Shown here: in pieces, positions 35,019 through 44,239 of the stretch | Position numbering within the stretch: position 1 is the first letter of the stretch | How the letters are laid out: each line of letters opens with the position of its first letter | DNA from: JBHHUI01 sp965248775 | GTDB taxonomy: Bacteria; Chloroflexota; Anaerolineae; Anaerolineales; JBHHUI01 | DNA length: 64,000 nucleotides | Reading direction: 5' to 3' | Assembly: GCA_965248775.1 (NCBI GenBank) | Contig: OZ252150.1 | Location: 4,712,001-4,776,000, forward strand | Notes under the pieces: model-generated | Seen by the model: only the letters and a program-made list of their open reading frames with translations | Told to the model about the DNA's origin: nothing | The model's database searches: none | Position numbers and translations under genes: made by a program

Positions 35019-36332
35019 GTGCAACCGACCTTGCCAGAAAAGACATCCCGCCTCCCTGCTTTTTATGACAAATCGCTCGACGAGCGCGCTGCTGCCGTCG
35101 CCGCCTGGTCTGGCCTTGATAGCCCGCAATCAGCTGCGCTCAATGGGTCGGGGGGGTTATCCCTAGAGCAGGCCGAACACATGATCGAGAATGTCGTCGG
35201 CTTGCACAGCCTGCCCCTTGGGATTGCAGTGAACTTTCAGGTGAACGGCCGCGAAGTGCTGGTTCCGATGGCAATCGAGGAGCCTTCGGTAGTAGCCGGG
35301 GCCAGTTTCATGGCGAAGTTGGCGCGTGCCGGCGGGGGCTTCAGCGCGAGTACGACGCCGCCCGAGATGATCGGGCAAATGCAGCTACTCGACATCGACG
35401 ATGTATACGCAGCGCGAGAAGCATTGCTCCAGCATAAAGATCGGATATTAGAAATCGCCAATAAGATCGATCCGGTCATCCTCAAGTTTGGTGGCGGGGC
35501 GCGCGATCTGGAAGTGCGCGTCTTCGAAGAATCCGCTATCGGACCATTCCTTGTCGCCCACCTGATCTACGACACCCGCGATGCGATGGGCGCAAACGCC
35601 ATCAACACCGCCACTGAAACCCTGGCACCGCTGCTGGAGGAGCTTACCGGCGGGCGCGTGCATTTGCGCATACTCTCCAACCTGGCCGACCGGCGACTGG
35701 CCCGTGCGCACTGTAACATCCCCGTGGCAGAACTGGCCTTCGGCGATTACAGTGGTGAACAGGTGCGTGATGGCATTATCGAGGCCTGGGCTTTTGCAGC
35801 CGTCGACCCGTATCGCGCGGCCACGCACAACAAAGGCATCATGAACGGTGTCGATGCAGTTGTGATCGCGACGGGCAACGATTGGCGCGCCATTGAGGCT
35901 GGAGCACATGCGTACGCCGCACGTGATGGCCGTTACACGAGTTTGTCCACCTGGGGTAAAGGCGAAGACGGCAGCCTGATCGGTGAACTGGAAATGCCGC
36001 TGGCTGTCGGCACAGTGGGAGGCGCGACCAAGGTGCACCCCACGGCACAAGCAGCGCTTGCAGTGCTGGGTGTGCAATCGGCCATAGAGTTGGCGGAAGT
36101 GATCGTCTCCGTCGGGCTGGCACAAAACCTGGCGGCGCTACGGGCGCTCGCAACCGAGGGTATTCAGCGCGGTCACATGGGACTGCATGCGCGGCAAGTT
36201 GCCATCGCAGCCGGGGCAACCGGCGATCAGATTGAATCTGTTGCGGGAAAGATGGTCGCGGAGCAGGCAGTGCGCATAGATCGTGCGGAGGAGATGTTGG
36301 GCGTGGAGCATGGTGCGCGAAGCCCCCGCTAG
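35019..36332 (+). CDS. mvaA: Class II hydroxymethylglutaryl-CoA reductase
   Basis: About 438 aa. Catalytic elements: EHMIENVVGLHSLPLG (Glu), DTRDAMGANAINT (NAD(P)/HMG site Asp), THNKGIMNGVDAV (Lys) and QRGHMGLHARQVA (His). The tail is short, as in class II enzymes. It reduces HMG-CoA to mevalonate, or runs in reverse, in the cytoplasm. GTG 35019 was chosen because a terminator-like stem precedes it and family N-termini begin shortly before SRLPAFY; TTG 34956 would extend through the stem. It heads a cluster with HMG-CoA synthase, thiolase and DUF35. Confidence 0.9.
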   Translation: MQPTLPEKTSRLPAFYDKSLDERAAAVAAWSGLDSPQSAALNGSGGLSLEQAEHMIENVVGLHSLPLGIAVNFQVNGREVLVPMAIEEPSVVAGASFMAKLARAGGGFSASTTPPEMIGQMQLLDIDDVYAAREALLQHKDRILEIANKIDPVILKFGGGARDLEVRVFEESAIGPFLVAHLIYDTRDAMGANAINTATETLAPLLEELTGGRVHLRILSNLADRRLARAHCNIPVAELAFGDYSGEQVRDGIIEAWAFAAVDPYRAATHNKGIMNGVDAVVIATGNDWRAIEAGAHAYAARDGRYTSLSTWGKGEDGSLIGELEMPLAVGTVGGATKVHPTAQAALAVLGVQSAIELAEVIVSVGLAQNLAALRALATEGIQRGHMGLHARQVAIAAGATGDQIESVAGKMVAEQAVRIDRAEEMLGVEHGARSPR

Positions 36333-36405
36333 ACGGGGTAGAGAGAATCTGCGCTCCACGCTCCTAACAATCGAAACTATGACTGAAAACGGAATTCCAA
36401 AAATC

Positions 36406-37452
36406 ATGAAGACCTCCCGACCAGTCGGCATCGTCGGCTGGGGGGCATATGTGCCGCGCTTCCGGTTGCCCGCGACGGAGGTCTCAAGGGTATGGACGGA
36501 GGGCACGTCTGGGACGCCTATCAAAGAGAAAGCTGTGGCCGGTCTAGACGAAGATGTAGCCACCATGTCTATCGAAGCGGCTCGCAATGCAGTGACGCGC
36601 GCTGGCATTGACGCGCAGGAAATTGGGGCAGTGTGGGTTGGTTCCGAATCGCATCCATATGCGGTCAAGCCGACTTCGACAGTCGTTGCCGAAGCCATTG
36701 GCGCGGTGCCAAACACGCAGGCCGCTGACTGGCAGTTCGCCTGCAAAGCTGGTACAGAGGCAATGCAAGCAGCAATGGGCTTCATCGCTTCAGATATGGC
36801 GCGCTATGCATTGGCAATTGGCATGGACATTGCGCAAGGTCGTCCTGGAGACGCGCTTGAGTACACAGCCGGTGCGGGCGGGGCTGCCTTTATGCTGGGA
36901 AATGGAGAAGAATCAGCCGTCGTCATCGAAGCCTCGCACTCATTTGTTACAGACACACCGGATTTCTGGCGGCGTCAGAACGAGAAATATCCCGAACACG
37001 GGCAGCGCTTCACTGGAGAACCAGCTTACTTCCGACACATATTAAATGCCGGCCGGAACTTGATGGACGCTTTGGGCACAAAACCCGATGACTATGCACA
37101 TGCAGTCTTCCACCAGCCAAATGCCAAATTCCCGCTGAAAGTCGGAAAGTCGCTCGGCTTCACGCCGGAGCAGCTCACCACAGGTTTGCTCGTGCCGCTG
37201 ATTGGCAATACCTATGCCGGTTCTGCCATGATTGGTCTGACAGCGATTCTGGATGAGGCCAAAGCAGGTGATTTAATCCTGATTGTTTCCTTCGGTTCGG
37301 GTGCCGGTTCGGATGCCTTTCATCTACGCGTGACCGATCGGCTTCAAGAACGGCGAAACCTTGCGCCGAAAACACAGAACTATGTCTCCCGCCGCACGGA
37401 AATTGATTATGCAACCTATTCCCGTTATCGTGGGAAGTTGGTGATGGAGTGA
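36406..37452 (+). CDS. Archaeal-type hydroxymethylglutaryl-CoA synthase
   Basis: About 348 aa from ATG 36406 (ATG 36379 is also possible). Thiolase-superfamily fold: VGIVGWGAYVPRFRL at the N-terminus, DWQFACKAGTEAMQ with the nucleophilic Cys, VFHQPNAKFPLKVGKSLGF with the catalytic His region and SFGSGAGSDAF near the end. It condenses acetyl-CoA with acetoacetyl-CoA. In archaea it works in a complex with an acetoacetyl-CoA thiolase bridged by a DUF35 protein; all three are adjacent here, in the order synthase, thiolase, DUF35. Confidence 0.9.
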   Translation: MKTSRPVGIVGWGAYVPRFRLPATEVSRVWTEGTSGTPIKEKAVAGLDEDVATMSIEAARNAVTRAGIDAQEIGAVWVGSESHPYAVKPTSTVVAEAIGAVPNTQAADWQFACKAGTEAMQAAMGFIASDMARYALAIGMDIAQGRPGDALEYTAGAGGAAFMLGNGEESAVVIEASHSFVTDTPDFWRRQNEKYPEHGQRFTGEPAYFRHILNAGRNLMDALGTKPDDYAHAVFHQPNAKFPLKVGKSLGFTPEQLTTGLLVPLIGNTYAGSAMIGLTAILDEAKAGDLILIVSFGSGAGSDAFHLRVTDRLQERRNLAPKTQNYVSRRTEIDYATYSRYRGKLVME

Positions 37453-37540
37453 ACAGTATTCAGTCGCCAGTATCCAGTTAACATATATAAGGACGGGACA
37501 CTGAATACTGATAACTAGTAACTGAACAGTGGAACTTGAA

Positions 37541-38710
37541 ATGCGAAACGTATTCATTAGCGGAACCGGCCAATCACCTGTCGGCGAACATTGGAGTACA
37601 TCGCTGCGGCATCTGGCGTTGGCTGCGATTGAGCCCGCGTTGCAGAGCAGTGGTGTCAAATATCCGGATGCACTTTACGTGGGAAATATGCTCTCGGGAG
37701 AGCTATCGCAGCAGGAACATCTCGGCGCGCTCATCGCCGACTTCTGCGGTTTGCGTGGCATCGAAGCCATGACGATCGAGGCTGCGGGTGCGTCTGGGGG
37801 AGCTGCCCTGCGGCAGGCATATCTTGCCATTCGGAGCGGCGCTATCGACACAGCGCTGGTTGTTGGGGTGGAGAAAATGACCGACAAGGTCGGCGCAGCG
37901 GTGGCGGCAGCTACAGCTACCGGTGCAGATGGCGATTGGGAGCTTGCGCAAGGCACGACGGCAGCGGCAATCGCAGCCTTATTGTTGCGCCGCTACCTGC
38001 ATGAGAACAGTCTGGAGCTGGATGTCATGGCAGGATTTTCGGTCAATTCGCATGCGAATGCGCGCACAAACCCGAATGCCATGTTCCGAAACCTTCTCAA
38101 ACCGGAATCTTTTTCACGCGCGGCGATGGTCGCTGCACCGGTAAATATGTTCGACTCAGCCCCCGATGCTGATGGTGCGGCAGCTTTGCTGCTTGTGGCC
38201 GAGGATATTGTGCAGCGCAATGGAGCGGCAGCGCATGCGCCCCTTGTGCGCATCGCCGGCTCCGCCATGGCTACAGACACGCTGGCTGTGCATGATCGGC
38301 ATGACCTGCTGACATTTGATGCTGCGCGACAGTCTGCCGCGCGGGCTTACGAACAGGCTGGTATCGGTCCAGCCGATGTGGATGTTTTCGAACTCCACGA
38401 TAGTTTCACGATTTATGCCGCGCTCTCATTGGAAGCCACGCAATTTGCAGTGCGCGGTGCGGGCTGGCAATTGGCACAGAATGGTGCCATCAGCCGCGAA
38501 GGGGAAATTCCGATTTCGACCTTTGGTGGGTTGAAAGCGCGAGGTAATTCTGGTGGCGCAACGGGGGTCTACCAGGCTGTGGAAATCGTGCAGCAATTGA
38601 ACGGCACAGCCGGGGAAAACCAGGTGCCCGGCGCAGCGCTTGGTATGCTGCAGTGCCTGGGTGGCAGCGGCGCCACTGCAGCAACACACATCTTTGCAAT
38701 TGCGGAATAA
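37541..38710 (+). CDS. Archaeal-type acetyl-CoA acetyltransferase (thiolase) with Gly at the nucleophile position
   Basis: 389 aa from ATG 37541. Thiolase fold markers: MRNVFISGTGQSPVGEHW, YVGNMLSGELSQQEHLGALIA, ALVVGVEKMTD, VFELHDSFTIYAALSLE (catalytic His region) and FGGLKARGNSGGATGVYQ. The expected nucleophile motif EAACASGG reads EAAGASGG: codon GGT at 37787-37789 gives Gly83. Without this Cys no acyl-enzyme can form, so acetoacetyl-CoA would have to come from elsewhere or the protein serves as a scaffold. Neighbours are HMG-CoA synthase and DUF35, which form a channeling complex in archaea. Confidence 0.85.
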   Translation: MRNVFISGTGQSPVGEHWSTSLRHLALAAIEPALQSSGVKYPDALYVGNMLSGELSQQEHLGALIADFCGLRGIEAMTIEAAGASGGAALRQAYLAIRSGAIDTALVVGVEKMTDKVGAAVAAATATGADGDWELAQGTTAAAIAALLLRRYLHENSLELDVMAGFSVNSHANARTNPNAMFRNLLKPESFSRAAMVAAPVNMFDSAPDADGAAALLLVAEDIVQRNGAAAHAPLVRIAGSAMATDTLAVHDRHDLLTFDAARQSAARAYEQAGIGPADVDVFELHDSFTIYAALSLEATQFAVRGAGWQLAQNGAISREGEIPISTFGGLKARGNSGGATGVYQAVEIVQQLNGTAGENQVPGAALGMLQCLGGSGATAATHIFAIAE

Positions 38711-38821
38711 CGAATTCGGAATGCGGAAACCCGCATTCTCTACTCCAAATTCCAAATTTTGAGAGTTCCTGATAGCTCTGGGCGGCTACAGTGCAGTCGG
38801 AATATGCAGGAGAGAAAATAA

Positions 38822-39247
38822 ATGGAAGTTTCACGCCACTGGCGCTTACAACAACAACGTTATGGTTTAGTCGGAGAAATATGTGACAACTGCGGGGTCA
38901 AGCTGTTTCCCCCGCGCGACATATGCCCGGACTGCGCCGAGGAAGCCAAGACCCTATATCACTTCTCTGGGAAAGGCGAGGTCTATTCGCACAGTACGGT
39001 TTACGACGCCCCAGAGGGATTTGAAAGCCAGGCGCCCTACACAGTCGCCCTCGTCAAGCTGGAAGAAGGTCCGCTGCTGACGGCGCAACTCACCGATGTT
39101 GATAATGACACCGTCGAGATTGGCATGCCGGTCGAGATGGTTACCCGCAAATTGAGAGAAGCAGGCGACCGCGGGATGCTCGTATATGGTTATAAATTTA
39201 GGCCGCGGATCTTAGCCGAGAGTTTGATCAAAAGCCCCTTCAATTAA
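38822..39247 (+). CDS. DUF35 OB-fold/zinc-ribbon protein of the thiolase-HMG-CoA synthase complex
   Basis: 141 aa, start ATG 38822 with AGGAGAG upstream. The N-terminal helix is followed by a rubredoxin-like zinc ribbon CDNCGVKLFPPRDICPDC and an OB-fold (GEVYSHSTVYDAPEGF, YTVALVKLEEGPLLTAQL). In archaea this small protein bridges thiolase and HMG-CoA synthase and lets the CoA intermediate pass between them. Its position directly after those two genes supports the same role here. A terminator follows at 39253. Confidence 0.9.
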   Translation: MEVSRHWRLQQQRYGLVGEICDNCGVKLFPPRDICPDCAEEAKTLYHFSGKGEVYSHSTVYDAPEGFESQAPYTVALVKLEEGPLLTAQLTDVDNDTVEIGMPVEMVTRKLREAGDRGMLVYGYKFRPRILAESLIKSPFN

Positions 39248-39252
39248 TAAAA

Positions 39253-39284
39253 GCGGCGGATCCACATGGATCACGCCGCTTTTT
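39253..39284 (+). terminator. Intrinsic terminator of the mevalonate operon
   Basis: Stem GCGGCGGATCC / GGATCACGCCGC with a 4-base loop and one bulge, followed by TTTTT. Confidence 0.88.
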
Positions 39285-39701
39285 GATTCTGTGCCGTTAG
39301 CGCGGCGTAGTCTGCCAGATCAGCTCATTCTACGCAGTTCCCGTTAACTAATTTAGGACGCGGTTAGAAAGAATAGATCCTCCTTATCCCGAAGCAAGCC
39401 CTAATTCTCACTTCTCCACGAAACGTCCACAAGCCCGCATCAATGGCAATCTCGGGATGAGTTCCTCCGCGGCTGCACGGCACAGCCAGTCGCTCTACGC
39501 TGATTGTAAGAACACCTTCATCTTTTGCGCTGAGGCCGGCCTTGGCTACTTGTGGACCTGTTGACAAAGTAACGGCCCGATTGTTGTTACTGGAGCGACT
39601 AATGATAGATTGTCAGTTCTGCGAGCACCCGACCTTTTGGGCGTGACTACATTGCCGCCCGTAAATCTGCCCTACCAAACACTCACGATTGAGTAACCAA
39701 A
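39285..39701. other. Intergenic region without recognisable features
   Basis: Only short frames without family resemblance are present. The promoter for the decayed cyclase gene would be expected near its end. Confidence 0.4.
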
Positions 39702-41004
39702 ATGCATCGATTGGCACCCCACTTCATCCTCGAGAAACATGCAAAAGGGCAGACGTCCGGACACATTGATGCATTCGTCCTCTTCGCAGACATATCCGGC
39801 TTCATCACAACATCGGCTGGCGACGCATTCACGGCTGTATTTCCGGCAGACGATCAGCCCTCCGCAGAACGTGCATTGGCAGCAGCATGGTCAATTCGCA
39901 AGCACCTTGCCTCCCACTGCGAGCAAGAGACGCGATACGACAGCTTTCCCGTCGGTGTGAAGCTGGGATTGGCCTACGGAGAGGCGCAATGGGGCATTGT
40001 GCAATCGGACGACGAGGAGCGGGCGACATACTACTTCCGCGGTGCCGCCATTGACGCCGCGGCTGGCGCGGAAAAGTCTGCGGAACCAGGGAATCTCGTC
40101 ATAACGCCTGCAGCGGTCCATGAGATTGGAGAGCTGGCGACTGGAGAATGGGTGGATGAATCACCTACGGGTGATGGCGCTGCACGTGGACATCCTCGGC
40201 CGTGAGCGAACAGCGATAGCTCATCGGCAACAAGCAGTGATCAGTGGCCACCAGGACGGCTTCTTCCCCCAACAGGTACTCTCGCTCCCCGCTGTGGGCG
40301 AATTCCGCCGGTCGGTCAATGTCTTCATCAACCTGCAGGAGGTGTCTACACCGGAGGCGCTGGCCGAATTCCTGCTATCCGTCTTCGCATTGCAGGCCAG
40401 CTATGGCGGCGTGCTCAACTCGCTCGACTTTGGAGATAAGGGCTGCAAGCTGCTTCTGTTCTGGGGTGCACCGTTGAGCCACGAAAACGACGTGGAACGA
40501 GCGCTCGATTTCCTGCTGGCTCTGCAGAACGAAAGCCTCATCTCACTCAAGGCCGGCGTTACATTGCGGACAGGCTTCGCTGGATTTGTAGGTGGGGCCT
40601 GGCATGAGGAGTACACCTGTTACGGTTATGGACTGAGCCTGTCTGCCCGGCTGATGAGCGGTGCCCCTTAGGATAGTATCTGGGTGGACGAGCCGGTGGC
40701 CGCCGCCGCGAATCACGCATTCCAGGTGAAGTATGAGGAGCATTTGGCGCTGAAAGGTTTTAAAGAACTGCAAGCTGTTTATGTGCTGCTGGATCGGAAA
40801 CACGTGGACGTCGAGACATACTATCGTGGCCGCATGATAGGGCGCTAACGGGTACTGGCCGTTGTTGGAGCTAGGGGCGGAGAAGCGCTTTGCCGGCATG
40901 ATGGTCGTAACGGGCGAGGCCGGGATTGGCAAGAGCCTCTTGCTGCACGACTTTCAGGCCGTTTAGGAAAAATCCGGCGACAACGACGCGCAGATCTTTT
41001 TCTA
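39702..41004 (+). pseudogene. Decayed tandem class III cyclase/AAA-ATPase regulator
   Basis: First cyclase-like half (39702 to about 40180) has LFADISGFITTS and VGVKLGLAYGEAQWG. A frameshift near 40150-40190 leads to the second half (VNVFINLQEVSTPEALAEFL, GDKGCKLLLFWGAPLSHEND, RTGFAGFVGG). TAG at 40669-40671 stops it, yet the same frame continues IWVDEPVAAAANHAFQVKYE. Further on another frame shows a Walker A motif VTGEAGIGKSLLLHDFQ, broken by TAG. IS1182 copy B cuts it at 41005, and TDEVMRLP follows on the far side (42599). Several lesions together mark a dead gene of the cyclase-ATPase-TPR type common in Chloroflexota. Confidence 0.75.
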
Positions 41005-41008
41005 CTAG

Positions 41009-42594
41009 CAGTTTGTCGGAGAGCAACCTGAGATAGCGAAATCGGTGATAATCTACGGGCATGGCTAGAAAATTCAAGAAACCCAATTACGAAGTGATGC
41101 TCAAACAGACAATCAGTCTGGAAGAAGCCCTGCCATCCAATCATTTGGCACGATTTGTGGTGGATGTTATCGCCCAGTTGGATTTGGGTATGTTCTATGC
41201 ACAATATGCACCGACGGGTGGTCAACCTATTGCGCCAGAGATCCTGTTGGGATTGCTCTTCTATGGTTATGCCAACGGGGTGTTCAGTTCTCGTAAGATT
41301 GAGAAAGCCACCTATGAGAGTATCCCATTCCGCTATATTGCCAGTGGGCTGCATCCTGACCACGACACAATTGCCAACTTTCGCAAAACCTTTCTGGCTG
41401 CGATCCAAGAGTTATTTGTGCAGATCTTGCTCCTGGCCCAAGTTGCTGAGGTGCTGAAGTTGGGTAATATCAGTCTGGATGGTAGCAAGGTGCATGCTGA
41501 TGCATCCAAGAGCAAAGCGGTCAGTTACAAGCGTCTGATAAAACTAGAGACCCAACTGCGCCAGGAAGTGAACAAACTCTTCGAACTCGGTGAGCAAGCT
41601 GATCAGGGTGATCTCCAGTTGCCGGAAGGGCTCGTCATTGAAGACGAAATTGCCATTCGCAAGAAACGTTTGGCAAATCTGGCAGAAGCCAAAGCCGTCT
41701 TAGAAGCCCGTGCGCAGGAACGATATGAAGCCGAGAGGGCTGAATACGAAGCCAAACAGCGTGAGCGGGAAGAAAAGTCTCGCAAAACTGGGCATAAACC
41801 CCGAGGTCGCAAACCGAAACCACCGCAGCCGGGACCACGGGACAAAGATCAGTACAACTTCACTGATCCGGACTCTCGCATCATGAAAAACAGCACCAAT
41901 AATGGCTTCGACCAGCATTACAACGTTCAAGTTGCTGTGGAGCAGGAGAGCCTCTTGATTGTGGCGCCTTCACTTTCGAACCATCCGAATGACAAAAAAG
42001 AAGCTGAGCCAACCCTGGATGCCATCTCTCCAAAAGTAGGCAAACCAAAGGCTGCCGCTTTGGATTATGGATATTTCAGCAAAGCGAACATCGCAGCACT
42101 TGAGAAGCTTGGCATTGATCCTTACATTGCTACCGGTCGCGAACCTCACCACAAAAGCTGGCGTACCTTCTTTGAACAAATGCCTGCTCCGCCACCGGAA
42201 GATGCCAGTCCGAAAGTCAAGATGGCTTACAAACTACAAACCGAAATCGGCAAAGCCAGCTACCGTTTACGCAAATGCACAGTGGAACCCGTCATTGGTA
42301 TCATCAAGGAAGTCCTGGGCTTCCGCCAGTTTTCTCTGCGCGGCCTGCTGGCAGCAGCCGGGGAATGGTGTCTGGTCTGCCTAGCGTTCAACCTCAAACG
42401 CATGCACACCCTCTACCAAGCAAAGGGTGTGCTTTAGCCGGGGCTGCTTTGGCGCGCCTGCTACTCGCTGAGAGAAGGTGGTTTGCCCTCCATGAAATGC
42501 ACACTGTTTTACGCTTGTTTTGTCGCAATCAACTGCTCATTTTGCCCTGTAGGGCTATTCATGTTGTAAAAGTACTTGTCTCTCCGACAAACTG
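41009..42594 (+). mobile_element. IS1182-family insertion sequence, copy B
   Basis: 1586 bp with the same 15-bp perfect ends as copy A, flanked by CTAG at 41005-41008 and 42595-42598. Confidence 0.92.
41061..42437 (+). CDS. IS1182 transposase (copy B)
   Basis: 458 aa, intact. DUF772-type N-terminus (LGLLFYGYANGVFSSRKIE), DDE core with ISLDGSKVHADAS, ALDYGYFSKANI and CTVEPVIGIIKEVLGF. Only a few residue differences from copy A (MFYAQY, RYEAE), so the two copies spread recently. It lies inside the dead cyclase gene. Confidence 0.92.
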   Translation: MARKFKKPNYEVMLKQTISLEEALPSNHLARFVVDVIAQLDLGMFYAQYAPTGGQPIAPEILLGLLFYGYANGVFSSRKIEKATYESIPFRYIASGLHPDHDTIANFRKTFLAAIQELFVQILLLAQVAEVLKLGNISLDGSKVHADASKSKAVSYKRLIKLETQLRQEVNKLFELGEQADQGDLQLPEGLVIEDEIAIRKKRLANLAEAKAVLEARAQERYEAERAEYEAKQREREEKSRKTGHKPRGRKPKPPQPGPRDKDQYNFTDPDSRIMKNSTNNGFDQHYNVQVAVEQESLLIVAPSLSNHPNDKKEAEPTLDAISPKVGKPKAAALDYGYFSKANIAALEKLGIDPYIATGREPHHKSWRTFFEQMPAPPPEDASPKVKMAYKLQTEIGKASYRLRKCTVEPVIGIIKEVLGFRQFSLRGLLAAAGEWCLVCLAFNLKRMHTLYQAKGVL

Positions 42595-42598
42595 CTAG

Positions 42599-42942
42599 AC
42601 AGATGAAGTGATGCGGTTGCCGATCTGCAAAACGCTGCTTTGCGCGGTGTGGATCTAATCTATAAGAAGGTTCCAGCATCCGTTGGTTCAGATTGACCGG
42701 AACATATTCAATCCGCAGGTTTTCACCGAAAGTCGATCAAAAGCCGACTCATTAAATAGTAGCGGCGTGCTCCATATGGGGCACGCCGCTTTTCGATCTT
42801 GCGACGTCAGCGCGTGGCTTTCTCAGCCAGGTTAGTTCTCTGTTGGCGGCGTCGTCTTCTGACGCTGCAGGGTCAGGCCGGGACGGGCACGCGCTGCGCA
42901 GCTTAGACCGGAGCTTTTTCTGATGTCTTTTCATCGGCATTC
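42599..42942. other. Remnant of the cyclase/ATPase gene and noncoding DNA
   Basis: The first 30 bases still read TDEVMRLP, joining the sequence left of IS1182 copy B. After that no coding signal is seen apart from the terminator at 42763. Confidence 0.45.
42763..42795 (+). terminator. Intrinsic terminator
   Basis: GCGGCGTGC and GCACGCCGC with a short inner loop, followed by TTTT. The stem closely resembles the terminator at 39253, as does nearby sequence, which hints at a shared origin. Confidence 0.82.
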
Positions 42943-43022
42943 TGCATACCGACCCGGTTCGTTTCACGATGCGGTCTGCCCGTCATGACCCAGTGCATTC
43001 ACCCAGTCACGAATGACTGTGG
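42943..43022. repeat. Palindromic repeat cluster left of IS3 copy B
   Basis: GCATACCGACCC, TTTCACGATGCGGTCTGCCC, TCATGACCCAGTGCATTC and ACCCAGTCACGAATGACTG follow one another. The same blocks in the same order occur in the insert at 29751-29830 and in the clusters near IS110. Confidence 0.75.
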
Positions 43023-43082
43023 CATTACCCTGGTTTAGTGGACAACGAGATAAGATAGATTCACAGATCAGGGAGGGCCCAA

Positions 43083-43379
43083 ATGAGTACATACAGGAAG
43101 ACATACACGCGCGAATTCAAGGTCGAAGCCGTTCGGTTATCGTATGATAGCGACACAGCGGTTGAGCAGCTTGCTTTGGATTTGGGAGTAAGTAGTAGCA
43201 GTCTGAATCGCTGGCGGGCTGAATACGCGGCTGATGGAGCGCAGGCATTTCCCGGAAAGGGAAAGCCGAAGGAGCGCGACCGCGAGCTGGCGGAGTTGAA
43301 GCGCGAATTGCACGTGGTGCGCCAGGAACGGGACATCCTAAAAAAAGCCCTGGCGGTGTTTGCGCGCGAGCAGAAGTGA
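43083..43379 (+). CDS. IS3 transposase OrfA
   Basis: 98 aa with GGGAGGG shortly before ATG 43083. Helix-turn-helix region YTREFKVEAVRLSYDSDT...LALDLGVSSSSLNRWRAEY, then a leucine-zipper-like coiled coil (ELAELKRELHVVRQERDILKKAL). It binds the element ends. Its stop overlaps OrfB by GTGA, and in this family a -1 shift yields the OrfAB fusion. Confidence 0.9.
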   Translation: MSTYRKTYTREFKVEAVRLSYDSDTAVEQLALDLGVSSSSLNRWRAEYAADGAQAFPGKGKPKERDRELAELKRELHVVRQERDILKKALAVFAREQK

Positions 43380-44239
43380 GATTTCGCTTCATTGACGAAC
43401 ACAAAGGCGAGTACAGCATCAGTCTGATGTGTCGGGTACTGCAAGTCACACGTAGCGGCTACTACGCCTGGCGCAAGCGGCCGGTCAGCCCGCGCGAGCA
43501 AGCCAGCCAGGCGTTGGGACGCGAGATCAGAGCGATCTTTGAGCAGCATCGCGGCGTCTATGGCTGTCCGCGCATTCACCGCGAACTACAGGACCGCGGC
43601 ATCCGCTGCGGCCACAACCGGGTGGCCCGTCTGTTGCGCCTGCATGGCCTGCAAGCCCGACGCAAACGGAGCTACAAGGTGACAACCCAGTCGAAGCACA
43701 GCCTGCCCGTAGCGCCGAATTTGCTCGTTCAGGACTTCACGGCCACTGCGCCTAACGAAGTGTGGCTGGCCGACATCACTTACATTGCAACCAGTGAAGG
43801 TTGGCTCTATCTCGCAGCAGTCCTCGACCTGTACTCGCGACGGATCGTCGGCTGGGCACTCGGCAAACGCTTGGGCCGCCAACTGACTTTGGATGCTTTG
43901 GAGATGGCTCTGCGTTCGCGAAAACCGCCGCCAGGTCTCATCCATCATTCTGACCGGGGGAGTCAGTACGCCAGCGCTGAGTATCAGGCGCTGCGCAAGC
44001 TTCATGACATCACGCCCAGTATGAGCCGAAGGGGAAACTGCTACGATAACGCCCCCATGGAGAGCTTCTTTGCCAGCCTGAAATCCGAGTGTGTATACCA
44101 GCAACTGTACGCCAGCCGGGCCGCTGCTCGCACCAGCGTCTTTGACTATGTCGAAGTGTTTTACAATCGGCAACGGATGCATTCGGCCCTGGATTACATG
44201 AGCCCACATGCCTATGAACAATTACCTTTAGTGGCTTAA
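43376..44239 (+). CDS. IS3 transposase OrfB
   Basis: 287 aa. HTH_21 region (RGVYGCPRIHRELQDRGI) followed by the rve integrase core: VWLADITYIATSEGWLYLA (first Asp), LIHHSDRGSQYAS (second Asp) and NAPMESFFASLKSE (Glu, 35 residues later). All catalytic residues are present and the frame is clean, unlike the interrupted IS3 at 28117. It starts at GTG 43376, but is probably translated mostly as the OrfAB fusion. Confidence 0.92.
   Translation: MRFRFIDEHKGEYSISLMCRVLQVTRSGYYAWRKRPVSPREQASQALGREIRAIFEQHRGVYGCPRIHRELQDRGIRCGHNRVARLLRLHGLQARRKRSYKVTTQSKHSLPVAPNLLVQDFTATAPNEVWLADITYIATSEGWLYLAAVLDLYSRRIVGWALGKRLGRQLTLDALEMALRSRKPPPGLIHHSDRGSQYASAEYQALRKLHDITPSMSRRGNCYDNAPMESFFASLKSECVYQQLYASRAAARTSVFDYVEVFYNRQRMHSALDYMSPHAYEQLPLVA

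Noticed and set aside
39364..39567. 67-aa minus-strand frame
   Set aside because: No ribosome-binding site, no recognisable domain and composition typical of noncoding DNA.
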